Positions 6,637 to 14,606 are shown, counted from the first letter of the stretch. The stretch: DNA of 18,789 bases from Gammaproteobacteria bacterium (GCA_024234995.1 JACKNF010000028.1:1-18789); one strand, 5' to 3'. Translations and numbers: made by a program. The notes: generated by a model from the letters alone, not told the origin.

Positions 6637-7495
6637 GGCGTTCCTCCAGAATGGCATCGGCCTGCTGCGCTTCATTGACCAGCACGGCCAATTCCGGCAA
6701 GCCGGTATCCCATTCGATCAAAGTGGGCCGCGGACCGAAGCGTTGCACCGCTTGGCGATACAGCGCCCAGACAGCCGGGCAAACCGGTTGATTGTGAGTG
6801 TCGATTAAAATCTCGCCACCTTCGAACCGGTTTACCGTAAATCCAGCCAGATGGATTTCTTGAACGGCACGTTGCGGAATTGCCCGAAGGTAGGTGTCAG
6901 GGTCGAAACCGTGATTGCGGGCGCTGACATAAATGTTGTTGACATCCAGCAGCACACCGCAACCCGCGCGTTCGGCGAGTTCGGCGAGAAATTCCCATTC
7001 AGGGATCGTCGAATGGGTGTATTGCAGATAGCTGGAAATATTCTCGATCAGGATTTGCCGGCCCAGAATATCCTGCACCTGAGCAACCCGTGCGATGAGA
7101 TGGTAAAGCGCCTCTTCGGTGCAGGGCAGCGGCAACAGATCGTTGAGATAGCGCCCGCCCGCCGAACCCCACGACAAATGCTCGGATACGAGCGCCGGTT
7201 CGAAGCGCTGGATCAGGCGCTTGAGCTGCGTCAAGTGCCAGTGGTTCAATGGATCTGTTGAACCGATAGACAGGCCGACGCCATGCAGGCTCAAGGGATA
7301 GTGGGCGCGAATGCGCTCCAGATAATCCAGCGGCTTGCCACCGGCTCCAAAGTAGTTTTCGCTATGGATTTCCAGCCAGCCGACCGGTGGCCGGGTTTCC
7401 AGAAGAACGTCGTAGTGTTCAGCCCGAAGGCCAATTCCGGCGCGAACCGGAATCGGACCTGGGCCAAGCCTGGACGTTGCCAGCTTGGCGCTCAT
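6620..7495 (-). CDS. bufB: BufB-like multinuclear iron oxidase (DUF692, MbnB family)
   Basis: 291 residues, a complete DUF692 TIM-barrel protein. Conserved words with likely metal ligands: HSENYF (44-49), SLHGVGLSIGS (69-79), SEHLSW (104-109), ILIENISSYL (148-157), LLDVNNIYVSARNHG (182-196), EIHLAGF (213-219), DTHNQPV (232-238) and IEWD (260-263). MbnB-family enzymes use iron to oxidise Cys residues of a ribosomal peptide to oxazolone/thioamide or related heterocycles. The ATG at 7495 follows GAGGA by seven bases and starts 10 bases after the bufA1 stop. An open stretch of 80 codons further upstream lies antisense-like within bufA1 and is not used. The substrate is almost certainly the preceding DUF2282 peptide. 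Confidence 0.92.
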   Translation of the reverse strand: MSAKLATSRLGPGPIPVRAGIGLRAEHYDVLLETRPPVGWLEIHSENYFGAGGKPLDYLERIRAHYPLSLHGVGLSIGSTDPLNHWHLTQLKRLIQRFEPALVSEHLSWGSAGGRYLNDLLPLPCTEEALYHLIARVAQVQDILGRQILIENISSYLQYTHSTIPEWEFLAELAERAGCGVLLDVNNIYVSARNHGFDPDTYLRAIPQRAVQEIHLAGFTVNRFEGGEILIDTHNQPVCPAVWALYRQAVQRFGPRPTLIEWDTGLPELAVLVNEAQQADAILEERHARAA

Positions 7496-7505
7496 GGTGA
7501 ATTCC

Positions 7506-7772
7506 TCAGGCCTTCGGCTTCGTGCTGCCGCCGACGATTTTCTCGCAAGTGCCCTTGGGGACGTAAACCCAGGAATCGCCTTGACCGTCCTTGCTGGCTT
7601 GGCCAGCGCAAGCGTGGGCACTGGTCTGACAATCATTCTTACCAGCCTTAACGATGCCGTAGCACTTTTCAGCGCCTTTTTCTTCAGCAGCGCTGGCCTG
7701 ACCGGTGGCAGTGACCAGACCCAGGGCAAAAACACTGACCAGAGCGGAATGGATAAGGGTTTTGCTATTCAT
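7506..7772 (-). CDS. bufA1: Bufferin-1 type RiPP precursor (DUF2282, BufA1)
   Basis: 88 residues. A Sec signal peptide occupies residues 1-28 (ending GQASA), followed by a core of about 60 residues with four Cys at 37, 48, 55 and 76 in the DUF2282 pattern EKCYGIVKAGKNDC ... CAG ... WVYVPKGTCEKIVGGS. DUF2282 peptides are precursors of bufferins, copper-binding RiPPs exported to the periplasm after Cys modification by BufB/BufC. All four Cys are retained, so the peptide is probably functional. AAGGAG lies nine bases before the ATG. First gene of the operon bufA1-bufB-bufC-doxX (-protoglobin-like). The long upstream region (7773-8160) presumably carries its promoter. Confidence 0.92.
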   Translation of the reverse strand: MNSKTLIHSALVSVFALGLVTATGQASAAEEKGAEKCYGIVKAGKNDCQTSAHACAGQASKDGQGDSWVYVPKGTCEKIVGGSTKPKA

Positions 7773-7891
7773 GACAAGAGGCTCCTTCGTGGTTAAGCAT
7801 GTTGAAAACAGTGTGGGATGTACCGTGCTGGATCTTCCGGCTTCTGTTTGCCTGGGAGGTTTCGATCCGCGGCGGCTACGCCTGTACTGTT

Positions 7892-7907
7892 ATCAAGCCT
7901 CGTGCCA
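7892..7907 (-). promoter_or_regulatory. Imperfect sigma-54-like promoter upstream of bufA1
   Basis: On the minus strand TGGCACGAGGCTTGAT matches the -24 element TGGCACG perfectly and has the right spacing, but the -12 element reads TTGA instead of TTGC. AT-rich DNA lies immediately upstream (7909-7962), as at the better sigma-54 site near 1010. The predicted leader to the bufA1 ATG is about 110 bases. The key C of the -12 dinucleotide is missing, so this is tentative. Confidence 0.25.
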
Positions 7908-7960
7908 ATTCAGAAAAAAATTTTATTTAAATTTAAAATCAAAAAGTTATATTGAATAAT

Positions 7961-8038
7961 GCAATCAGTTTGGATTGAAACTGGAATGGCCGCACTGCGT
8001 TATGTCGTGGTAGCCGCGAAATAACGCAGCAAGATTGC
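7961..8038. promoter_or_regulatory. Cluster of nested inverted repeats between bufA1 and msrP
   Basis: In the 388-base gene-free stretch 7773-8160 I see CAGTTT-GGATTG-AAACTG (7966-7983) and CTGCGTTAT (7995-8003) with its exact complement ATAACGCAG (8021-8029). The flanking words GCAATC (7961-7966) and GATTGC (8033-8038) are also complementary. A further hairpin ACCCTC-GCAAG-GAGGGT lies just past the msrP stop, near 8136-8152. The long one could end msrP transcription, and the others could be operators for bufA1. No small gene is convincing in this stretch. Confidence 0.4.
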
Positions 8039-8160
8039 TTGCCTATGGCCGGAAAACGGCCCGATGGCCTTCATCAGCTTTCCCTGCTCCAAGGTGCTTC
8101 GATCCCCCTGCCTCTATCCAGGCATCCAGGGTGTGACCCTCGCAAGGAGGGTGAGAATTT

Positions 8161-9075
8161 TTAGAAATTCTTGTGCAAATCCATCCCTGTATACAGCCCG
8201 GCGACTTGCTCGGCATAGCCATTGAACATCTGTGTGTCACGGCGGAAGAAATCGCCGATGCGCCGTTCCTTGTTCTGGCTCCAGCGTGGATGACTCACTT
8301 CAGGATTGACGTTGGCGTAGAAACCGTATTCGCTGGGAATCTCCCGGTTCCAGGTGGTGCTTGGCTGTTGCTCGGTGAAGCGGATTTTCACAATCGATTT
8401 AATGCTCTTGAAACCATATTTCCACGGTACGGCCAATCGTAGCGGCGCACCATTTTGATTGGGCAATTCCTTGCCATACAGGCCCGTCACCAGCAGCGTC
8501 AATGGATGCATGGCCTCGTCTATCCGCAGCCCTTCGACATACGGCCAGTCCAGAATACGGGTGCGCTGGCCCGGCATCTGTTTGGGATCGAGCAGGGTCG
8601 TGAATTCGACATATTTGGCGTTAGAGGCCGGCTGGAAACGAGGCAGGATTTGATTAAGCGGAATACCCAGCCATGGCACTACCATTGACCAGGCTTCGAC
8701 GCAACGCAGCCGGTAGATGCGTTCTTCCGGCTGTTGCGATGCTAAAAAATCCTCCAGCGCGTACTGGCCCGGTTTCTCACAATGCCCCTCGACCACAACG
8801 GTCCAAGGCTTGGTTTTCAGACTGCCCGCGTTTTCTGCCGGATCGGTCTTACCCGTACCGAACTCGTAGAAGTTGTTATAGGAAGTGATGTCCTTATAAG
8901 GGGTCGGCTTGAGATCCTCGTCTGCGGCCTGGGCGATGCGGCCCCGCAGAATGGGCGGCAACCATGCGGCAGCGCCCAATACCGCAGCGGTTTTTATAAA
9001 CTCACGGCGGCGGGCATACAATTCCGGTGGCGTAATTTCCGATGGATGAATATCGGCGGGTTTCTGAATCAGCAT
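8161..9075 (-). CDS. msrP: Protein-methionine-sulfoxide reductase catalytic subunit MsrP (YedY)
   Basis: 304 residues, sulfite-oxidase-fold molybdoenzyme exported by the Tat pathway. The twin-arginine signal RREFIKTAAVLGAAA is at 23-37. The molybdenum-ligating Cys is in RLRCVEAW (Cys125). Other MsrP words are WTVVVEGHCEKPG, LRLAVPWKYGFKSIKSI and the end region PRWSQNKERRIG. It reduces both methionine sulfoxide epimers in periplasmic proteins, receiving electrons from MsrQ in the membrane. The ATG at 9075 with GGAG seven bases upstream is chosen; a long upstream open frame continues into the divergent gene and is not needed. Unusually it is divergent from msrQ rather than co-transcribed. Periplasmic MsrA and bufferin genes nearby fit an envelope oxidation/copper stress role. 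Confidence 0.95.
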   Translation of the reverse strand: MLIQKPADIHPSEITPPELYARRREFIKTAAVLGAAAWLPPILRGRIAQAADEDLKPTPYKDITSYNNFYEFGTGKTDPAENAGSLKTKPWTVVVEGHCEKPGQYALEDFLASQQPEERIYRLRCVEAWSMVVPWLGIPLNQILPRFQPASNAKYVEFTTLLDPKQMPGQRTRILDWPYVEGLRIDEAMHPLTLLVTGLYGKELPNQNGAPLRLAVPWKYGFKSIKSIVKIRFTEQQPSTTWNREIPSEYGFYANVNPEVSHPRWSQNKERRIGDFFRRDTQMFNGYAEQVAGLYTGMDLHKNF

Positions 9076-9177
9076 GACAGGACTCCGGGTGATAGACTCC
9101 CTGGTTGTGACCCGCTCAATATTCACGAGTTGCGTTTCGTCGCAATCCATATCACTGTTCACACTGTTTTCCGGACC

Positions 9178-9780
9178 ATGACCTCGAAACAAACCCGCTT
9201 GTTGCAACGTGCCGGTAAGCCGCTGGTTTTCAGCGCCAGCCTGCTGCCGCTGGCTTGGCTGTTCTGGCTTGGATGGAGCGATCAATTGGGCGCAAATCCG
9301 GTGGAGACGCTGACACATCGCACCGGCAGCTGGAGCCTGCGCTTTCTGCTGCTGACGTTAGCCGTGACGCCGGCGCGACGGCTGACCGGCTGGAATGGTT
9401 TACAGCGCTTTCGGCGGATGTTGGGGCTGTTCGCCTTCTTTTATGTCTGTTTGCACTTCAGTGTCTATTTAGTTTTCGATCATTTTTTTGATGGGTCCGC
9501 CATCATCGCCGATATTGCCAAACGGCCCTACATTACTGCCGGTTTTGCCGCTTTTTTATTGCTGGTGCCGCTGGCAGCGACGTCCACGAAGGGGATGATC
9601 AAACGGCTGGGCCGGAACTGGCAGCGTTTGCATCGGCTGGTCTATGTGATTGGGATACTCGGGGTGCTGCATTACTTATGGCTGGTCAAGGCGGATATCC
9701 GGGAACCGCTGCTGTATGCTGGGATTCTCGCTGGATTGCTGGGGTATCGGCTAGGGTGGCGGTACACGCATCGCAGTTAG
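9178..9780 (+). CDS. msrQ: Heme-binding membrane subunit MsrQ (YedZ)
   Basis: 200 residues with six predicted membrane segments (roughly 16-34, 50-64, 79-98, 115-133, 152-168, 175-192). Family words are THRTGSWSLRFLLLTLAVTPARR, RRMLGLFAFFYVCLHFSVYLVFD and NWQRLHRLVYVIGILGVLHYLW, with His residues positioned to bind b-type heme. MsrQ passes electrons from the quinol pool or from flavin reductases to MsrP. The start is ATG at 9178 with a weak Shine-Dalgarno sequence. The open frame extends far upstream, but that part is antisense to msrP. Transcribed away from msrP, with 102 bases between the start codons that must hold two promoters. Confidence 0.93.
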   Translation: MTSKQTRLLQRAGKPLVFSASLLPLAWLFWLGWSDQLGANPVETLTHRTGSWSLRFLLLTLAVTPARRLTGWNGLQRFRRMLGLFAFFYVCLHFSVYLVFDHFFDGSAIIADIAKRPYITAGFAAFLLLVPLAATSTKGMIKRLGRNWQRLHRLVYVIGILGVLHYLWLVKADIREPLLYAGILAGLLGYRLGWRYTHRS

Positions 9781-9919
9781 TGTGGCAATCTGGGGCACGG
9801 AATCCGGTTCATGGCTGCGAAGAATTCCCCCGGTGATAGAATCATGGAATAGAATCCTTAAAGTCCCTCTGGCCGGAATGGGCAATTTGATGCTTTTCAC
9901 CTTGGAGCGCCAACCACTG

Positions 9920-11326
9920 ATGACCTTGCACGCTTCGAATGCTGCCGCCGCCCTGCTCGGCGGCCTCCACACTTTTATCGACCCTGCTTATATACGCACC
10001 GATCCTGAGAGCTGCCTGAATTACGGTCGTGACTGGACACGCCTGCACACGCCCAGCCCGCTCGCCGTAGTGCTGCCAGGGACGATCAAAGAGGTGCAAG
10101 CCTTGGTCGGTTACGCCAACACCCATCAATTGGCGCTGGTTCCCTCGGGCGGACGCACTGGACTCAGTGGCGCAGCGGTCGCTTGTCAAGGGGAAATCGT
10201 GGTCTCGATGGAACGGATGAACCGGATTCTCGACTTCGATCCTACCGACCGCAGCGTCACTTGCGAAGCCGGAGTGATCACGGAAATTCTACAAAACTTC
10301 GCCCGCGATCATGGGCTGTACTACCCGGTCGATTTCGCCTCGCGCGGCTCCAGCCAGATCGGCGGCAATATCGCTACCAACGCTGGCGGTATCAAGGTCA
10401 TCCGCTATGGCCTGACGCGCGACTGGGTAACCGGATTAAAAGTGGTGACTGGGCGCGGCGACCTGCTTTATCTCAACCGGGGGCTGATCAAGAACGCCAG
10501 CGGTTACGATTTACGGCATCTGTTTATCGGCAGCGAAGGCACGCTGGGCATTATTGTCGAGGCGACGCTGAAACTGACCCGCCCCCTGCGTGAACCGGCT
10601 GTCATGGTGTTGGGCATGCCCAGCCTGGACAGTATCATGTCGCTGTATCATATCGTTCGCAACAAATTGGAATTGAGCGCTTTCGAATTCTTCTCGGAAC
10701 GGGCATTGTGCCATGTCCTGGCCAAAGGTCTTCACCGGCCCTTCGAAACAGAAACACCCTATTACGTGCTGATCGAGTTTGAGAATCCCGGCGGACTGCA
10801 CACTGACACTGCGTTAAACCTGTTTGAGCACTGCGCCGGGCAAGGCTGGCTGGCTGATGGCGTGATAAGCCAAAGCGAGGCCCAAGCCCAGGAATTATGG
10901 CGGCTGCGTGAAGATATCAGCGAATCGATTTCAGGTTATCAGCCCTACAAAAACGATATCGCGCTGCGCATTTCCCGCATACCGGCTTTTCTCAATGAAG
11001 CCGACACCTTGTTGACCCGGGAATACCCGGATTTCGAGGTGCTCTGGTATGGCCACATTGGCGATGGCAACCTGCATATTAATATTCTCAAGCCAGCGGA
11101 TTTGGATCCGGCAGCATTTGCCAAAAAATGCGGGGGTGTCAGCGAGCATCTATTTACGGCACTGCAACAGCATGGCGGCAGCATTTCTGCTGAACACGGG
11201 GTCGGCCTGCTCAAAAAACCCTACCTGCATTACACTCGTGATGAAACTGAAATCAGTTACCTGCGCGCTATCAAACAGGCATTTGACCCGAATGGAATCC
11301 TGAATCCAGGGAAGATTTTTGATTAA
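9920..11326 (+). CDS. FAD-linked dehydrogenase (D-lactate / D-2-hydroxyglutarate dehydrogenase type)
   Basis: 468 residues. FAD-binding type-4 (vanillyl-alcohol-oxidase-like) domain in the N-terminal half: VPSGGRTGLSGAAVA, SSQIGGNIATNAGGIKVIRYG, GSEGTLGIIVEATLKLTR. The C-terminal half has the FAD-linked oxidase C-domain words WYGHIGDGNLHINI and SAEHGVGLLKK, which carry the metal and substrate His residues. Such enzymes oxidise D-2-hydroxy acids (lactate, 2-hydroxyglutarate, glycolate) and pass electrons to quinone or an ETF; the exact substrate cannot be told. The start is uncertain: ATG at 9920 fits family length, ATGs at 9878 and 9890 are in frame, and no site has a strong ribosome signal. 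It lies upstream of the hox genes with a 177-base gap, so it is probably a separate transcript. Confidence 0.9.
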   Translation: MTLHASNAAAALLGGLHTFIDPAYIRTDPESCLNYGRDWTRLHTPSPLAVVLPGTIKEVQALVGYANTHQLALVPSGGRTGLSGAAVACQGEIVVSMERMNRILDFDPTDRSVTCEAGVITEILQNFARDHGLYYPVDFASRGSSQIGGNIATNAGGIKVIRYGLTRDWVTGLKVVTGRGDLLYLNRGLIKNASGYDLRHLFIGSEGTLGIIVEATLKLTRPLREPAVMVLGMPSLDSIMSLYHIVRNKLELSAFEFFSERALCHVLAKGLHRPFETETPYYVLIEFENPGGLHTDTALNLFEHCAGQGWLADGVISQSEAQAQELWRLREDISESISGYQPYKNDIALRISRIPAFLNEADTLLTREYPDFEVLWYGHIGDGNLHINILKPADLDPAAFAKKCGGVSEHLFTALQQHGGSISAEHGVGLLKKPYLHYTRDETEISYLRAIKQAFDPNGILNPGKIFD

Positions 11327-11389
11327 AGAGCTCGCCATAAAGATGGGACGGTTTTTATCGCTCTGATACTGATGAAAAAGGGCTTTTAA

Positions 11390-11422
11390 GCAGCGGCTGC
11401 GTTATCCTTAGCAATACTAAGG
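11390..11422. promoter_or_regulatory. Inverted repeats in the hox leader region
   Basis: The gap between the FAD dehydrogenase and hoxF contains GCAGC-G-GCTGC (11390-11400) and CCTTAG-CAATA-CTAAGG (11406-11422), both perfect. They are 80-115 bases before the hoxF start. They may be operators of the hox promoter or terminate the preceding gene; no T-run follows. I see no sigma-54 promoter here, unlike many uptake-hydrogenase operons. Confidence 0.35.
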
Positions 11423-11503
11423 CTGCACCAACCTGCCCGGTAAAATCACACGCCATCCGCACACGAACGCCGGCGGATCGGCGGACAAGCGATGGAGGTG
11501 GTC

Positions 11504-13321
11504 ATGGCGGAATCCAGTATGCTGACTGAAACGATCCGCGACATCGTCCAGCATCACGGCGGCATGCCGACCCGGTTGCTGCAAATTCTGCGCGACGTGC
11601 AAGACCGTTTGACTTGGTTGTCACCTGAAACCCTGGAGCGAGTGGCTGAAGAACTCAGCATTTCACCCAATAAGGTACGCAGCGTCGCCGAATTCTATTC
11701 CTTTCTCTATACCACGCCGCGCGGTCGCTATGACATCCTGTTCAGCGACAATATCACCGACCGGATGCTGGGTAACCGCGAGTTATTGCATTATCTCTGC
11801 AGCCGGCTGAAAGTCAGCATCGGCGAAACCCGGGCCGATGGATTAGTCACGGTTGGCACGACGTCTTGCACCGGAATGTGCGATCAAGGGCCAGCCGCGC
11901 TGGTCAATGGTTATACGCTGACCCGCTTGAATCCATCGCGCCTGGATGGCATCGCCAATCTGATCGAAAGCCGCATCCCGCTGGCGGAATGGCCACGTGA
12001 GCTGTTCGAGGTGTACAGCAACCTTCGCCGGGCTGATATTTTGCTGGGCCGGCATTTCGCCGACGGTTCTGCCTTACGGGCAGGGTTGAAGCGTGGTCCA
12101 GAAGCGATAATGGAAGAAATGGTCAAATCCGGTTTACGTGGCCAAGGCGGGGCCGGTTTCGGGTCAGCCGCCAAGTGGATTTCCTGCCGCAACGCCCCTG
12201 GCAACGTAAAATATGTAGTTTGCAATGCCGATGAAGGCGAACCAGGCACTTTCAAGGACCGGGTGCTGATGCAGGATTTCGCTGATCTGGTGTTCGAAGG
12301 CATGACCTTGTGCGGCCGGGTTATCGGTGCTCAACACGGGTTCGTCTATCTGCGCGGCGAGTATCGCTACATGTTGAACCCGCTCAAAGCGATTTTGCAG
12401 CGCCGCCGCGAGGCCGGTTTGCTCGGTGAGGCAATTCTTGGTGACGCCTCATTTAACTTTGACATTGAAATCCATCTTGGCGCCGGCGCCTATGTTTGCG
12501 GTGAAGAATCGGCGCTAATCGAGTCGCTGGAAGGCAAGCACGGAGTACCGCGCATTCGCCCGCCTTTCCCGACAACCCACGGTTACCTAAACAAGCCAAC
12601 GGTGGTCAACAACGTCGAAACGTTTGCCGCGGCGGCGAAAATTGCTGTGGAAGGCGGTGACTGGTTCGCCAGCCGCGGCACCGCCCAATCCAAGGGTACC
12701 AAACTGCTGAGTGTCAGCGGTGACTGCGAGCGGCCCGGTATCTACGAATATCCGTTTGGCATTACCGTCCACCAGGTATTGGAGGATTGTGGTGCGCATG
12801 ATGCCCAGGGCATTCAGATGGCAGGTCCTGCCGGGCACATGATTTCCGCTCAGCAGTTCGGCCGGCGCATCTGCTTCGAAGACCTGGCGACCGGCGGGTC
12901 CTTCATGGTGTTCGACCAGAAACGCGACATTTTGGATGGCGTGCGCAATTTTGCTCATTTCTTCGTCCACGAGAGCTGCGGATTCTGTACGCCCTGCCGG
13001 GTCGGCACCTCGTTGATGCGTGATTTGATAGATAAAGTCCATACCGGACACGGTACGCGGTACGATTTGGAAGAGATGTGTAAGCTGGGACGGATCATGC
13101 AGGCGGGTTGTCATTGCGGGCTGGGCCAGACCGCGCCCAATCCGGTGCTGGATAGTCTTGATCAGTTCCCGGAAGCCTACGAACGGCGGCTGCGCTCCAC
13201 GGCTTATGAACCTGCTTTCGATCTGAATGCAGCCCTTGAAGAAGCCCGGCAGTTGACCGGACGCAGCGATCCAGGCGCGTATCTAAACGAGGAGGATTTG
13301 CTGGTAGGAGCAATGCCATGA
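11504..13321 (+). CDS. hoxF: NAD-reducing hydrogenase diaphorase subunit HoxF (NuoE-NuoF fusion type)
   Basis: 605 residues, the size of Ralstonia-type HoxF. Residues about 1-160 form a NuoE-like domain; about 170-600 are NuoF-like. NAD/FMN-site words are GLRGQGGAGFGSAAKW (210-225), NADEGEPGTFKDR (241-253) and GAGAYVCGEESALIESLEG (326-344). The [4Fe-4S] ligands are in ESCGFCTPCR (Cys 492, 495, 498) and HCGLG (Cys538). In the NuoE-like part only the second Cys pair remains (SCTGMC, 122 and 126). The position of the first pair reads SDNITD, so a canonical [2Fe-2S] N1a-type cluster is not expected. It oxidises or reduces NAD(H) in the cytoplasmic Hox complex. The ATG at 11504 follows GGAGG by five bases; an ATG four codons upstream overlaps that site. 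It overlaps hoxU by four bases (ATGA). Confidence 0.96.
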   Translation: MAESSMLTETIRDIVQHHGGMPTRLLQILRDVQDRLTWLSPETLERVAEELSISPNKVRSVAEFYSFLYTTPRGRYDILFSDNITDRMLGNRELLHYLCSRLKVSIGETRADGLVTVGTTSCTGMCDQGPAALVNGYTLTRLNPSRLDGIANLIESRIPLAEWPRELFEVYSNLRRADILLGRHFADGSALRAGLKRGPEAIMEEMVKSGLRGQGGAGFGSAAKWISCRNAPGNVKYVVCNADEGEPGTFKDRVLMQDFADLVFEGMTLCGRVIGAQHGFVYLRGEYRYMLNPLKAILQRRREAGLLGEAILGDASFNFDIEIHLGAGAYVCGEESALIESLEGKHGVPRIRPPFPTTHGYLNKPTVVNNVETFAAAAKIAVEGGDWFASRGTAQSKGTKLLSVSGDCERPGIYEYPFGITVHQVLEDCGAHDAQGIQMAGPAGHMISAQQFGRRICFEDLATGGSFMVFDQKRDILDGVRNFAHFFVHESCGFCTPCRVGTSLMRDLIDKVHTGHGTRYDLEEMCKLGRIMQAGCHCGLGQTAPNPVLDSLDQFPEAYERRLRSTAYEPAFDLNAALEEARQLTGRSDPGAYLNEEDLLVGAMP

Positions 13322-14058
13322 GCGGCGAACCAAGTTTCACTCTGGATGGGCAGCAGATTCCATTCCAAGAAGGCCAGACGGTCATGCAGGCGGCGCTAGA
13401 GGCTGGCGTCTACATTCCACATCTGTGCTTTAACCCGGAATTCACCCCGCACGGTAGTTGCCGGGTCTGTCTGGTCAAGGTCAATAATCGAATGCAAGCG
13501 GCCTGTACGACGCCGGCCGCCGGCGGGCAAACCGTCCAGAGTGAAACCGAAGAATTGCGGGAAATCCGCCGGGGCATTCTGCAAATGCTGTTTGTCGAAG
13601 GCAACCACGTCTGCCCGGCTTGTGAGAAAAGCGGGGCTTGTCAGTTGCAAGCGGTGGCCTACTACGTTGGGATGCTGGCGCCGCACTTCAAGCACTTTTA
13701 CCCGCGCCGGCCGGTCGATGCCTCCCATCCGGATGCAGTGATCGACTTCAACCGTTGCATTATGTGTGAGCTCTGTGTGCGGGCCAGCCGCGACGTGGAT
13801 GGCAAAAATATCTTTGCGGTGGAGGGGCGCGGTATCCAGGCGCATCTGGTGGTCAACACGCCGTCCGGTCAACTGGGCGCGACCGGTTTCAGCCTTCACG
13901 ACAAGGCAGCGCAGGTTTGCCCAACCGGTTCGATCCTGACCAAACACCGGGGTTACGACATCCCAATTGGACAGCGTTTGTACGACCGTAAGCCGATCAA
14001 TGTGGTTGGCGATGTAGCGCAGTTGCCGGACAGTCAGGGAGGACGCCGCCATGATTGA
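13318..14058 (+). CDS. hoxU: NAD-reducing hydrogenase subunit HoxU (iron-sulfur electron wire)
   Basis: 246 residues, homologous to the N-terminus of NuoG. A plant-type [2Fe-2S] domain has Cys 37, 48, 51 and 63; a His-Cys3 [4Fe-4S] site has His97, Cys99, Cys102 and Cys108; a further [4Fe-4S] site has Cys 147, 150, 153 and 201 (CIMCELC ... VCPTGS). It conducts electrons between the HoxF flavin site and the HoxY-HoxH hydrogenase module. All cluster ligands that I expect are present. The start codon overlaps the hoxF stop (ATGA), and the end overlaps hoxY by eight bases, so the subunits are translationally coupled. Confidence 0.96.
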   Translation: MSGEPSFTLDGQQIPFQEGQTVMQAALEAGVYIPHLCFNPEFTPHGSCRVCLVKVNNRMQAACTTPAAGGQTVQSETEELREIRRGILQMLFVEGNHVCPACEKSGACQLQAVAYYVGMLAPHFKHFYPRRPVDASHPDAVIDFNRCIMCELCVRASRDVDGKNIFAVEGRGIQAHLVVNTPSGQLGATGFSLHDKAAQVCPTGSILTKHRGYDIPIGQRLYDRKPINVVGDVAQLPDSQGGRRHD

Positions 14059-14593
14059 ACCCAGACTGAAAATTGCTACCTGTTCGCTGGCCGGTTGTTT
14101 CGGCTGCCACATGTCGCTACTCGATCTTGACGAGCGGTTGTTCGATCTGGCCGAGCGCGTGGAACTGGATCGCAGCCCGCTGACCGATATCAAGGAACTC
14201 GGTGAGTGCGATGTCGGCCTGGTCGAAGGCGGGGTGTGCAACGCTGAAAATGTCCACACATTGATAGAGTTCCGGGCGCGCTGCAAGATTCTGGTGGCAA
14301 TCGGCGCCTGTGCGCTGAACGGGGGCGTTCCGGCGATGCGGAATCAATACGACCTCAAGGAATGCCTGGAAGAATCCTACGTGCGCGGGATGGGCCTGGT
14401 CAACGCGCAGATTCCCAGCGATCCGGAAATTCCGCTACTGCTTAACAAAGTGCATCCGATCCACGAGGTGGTGAAAATCGACTACTCTTTGCCCGGTTGC
14501 CCGCCATCAGCGGATACGATCTGGACCTTTATCAACGAATTGCTGTCCGGACAGGCGATTGCACTGTCTTATAGACAGATTCACTACGATTAA
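14051..14593 (+). CDS. hoxY: NAD-reducing [NiFe] hydrogenase small subunit HoxY
   Basis: 180 residues, the short small subunit of cytoplasmic bidirectional hydrogenases, with no Tat signal. The proximal [4Fe-4S] cluster ligands are visible: Cys16 and Cys19 (GCFGCHMSLLDLDE), Cys87 (AIGACALNGG) and Cys150 (LPGCPPSAD). Only the proximal cluster is present, as expected for HoxY. It bridges HoxH and HoxU. The ATG overlaps the hoxU terminal codons, and hoxH starts 13 bases after the stop. Confidence 0.96.
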   Translation: MIEPRLKIATCSLAGCFGCHMSLLDLDERLFDLAERVELDRSPLTDIKELGECDVGLVEGGVCNAENVHTLIEFRARCKILVAIGACALNGGVPAMRNQYDLKECLEESYVRGMGLVNAQIPSDPEIPLLLNKVHPIHEVVKIDYSLPGCPPSADTIWTFINELLSGQAIALSYRQIHYD

Positions 14594-14606
14594 GCGAGGG
14601 CGTGTC

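Noticed and set aside
7496..7735. 80-codon N-terminal extension of bufB
   Set aside because: It overlaps bufA1 in another frame; the DUF692 domain and a good ribosome site begin at 7495.
8782..9177. Extension of msrQ far upstream in the same frame
   Set aside because: It runs antisense through msrP, and the extra residues do not resemble MsrQ, which starts at the ATG at 9178.
11854..11870. Sigma-54-like TGGCACGACGTCTTGCA on the plus strand
   Set aside because: The spacer is one base too long for sigma-54 and the site lies inside hoxF at the conserved SCTGMC region.
13396..14286. Long minus-strand open frame of 296 codons opposite hoxU and hoxY
   Set aside because: Antisense shadow of two well-supported hydrogenase genes, with no family resemblance and no ribosome site.
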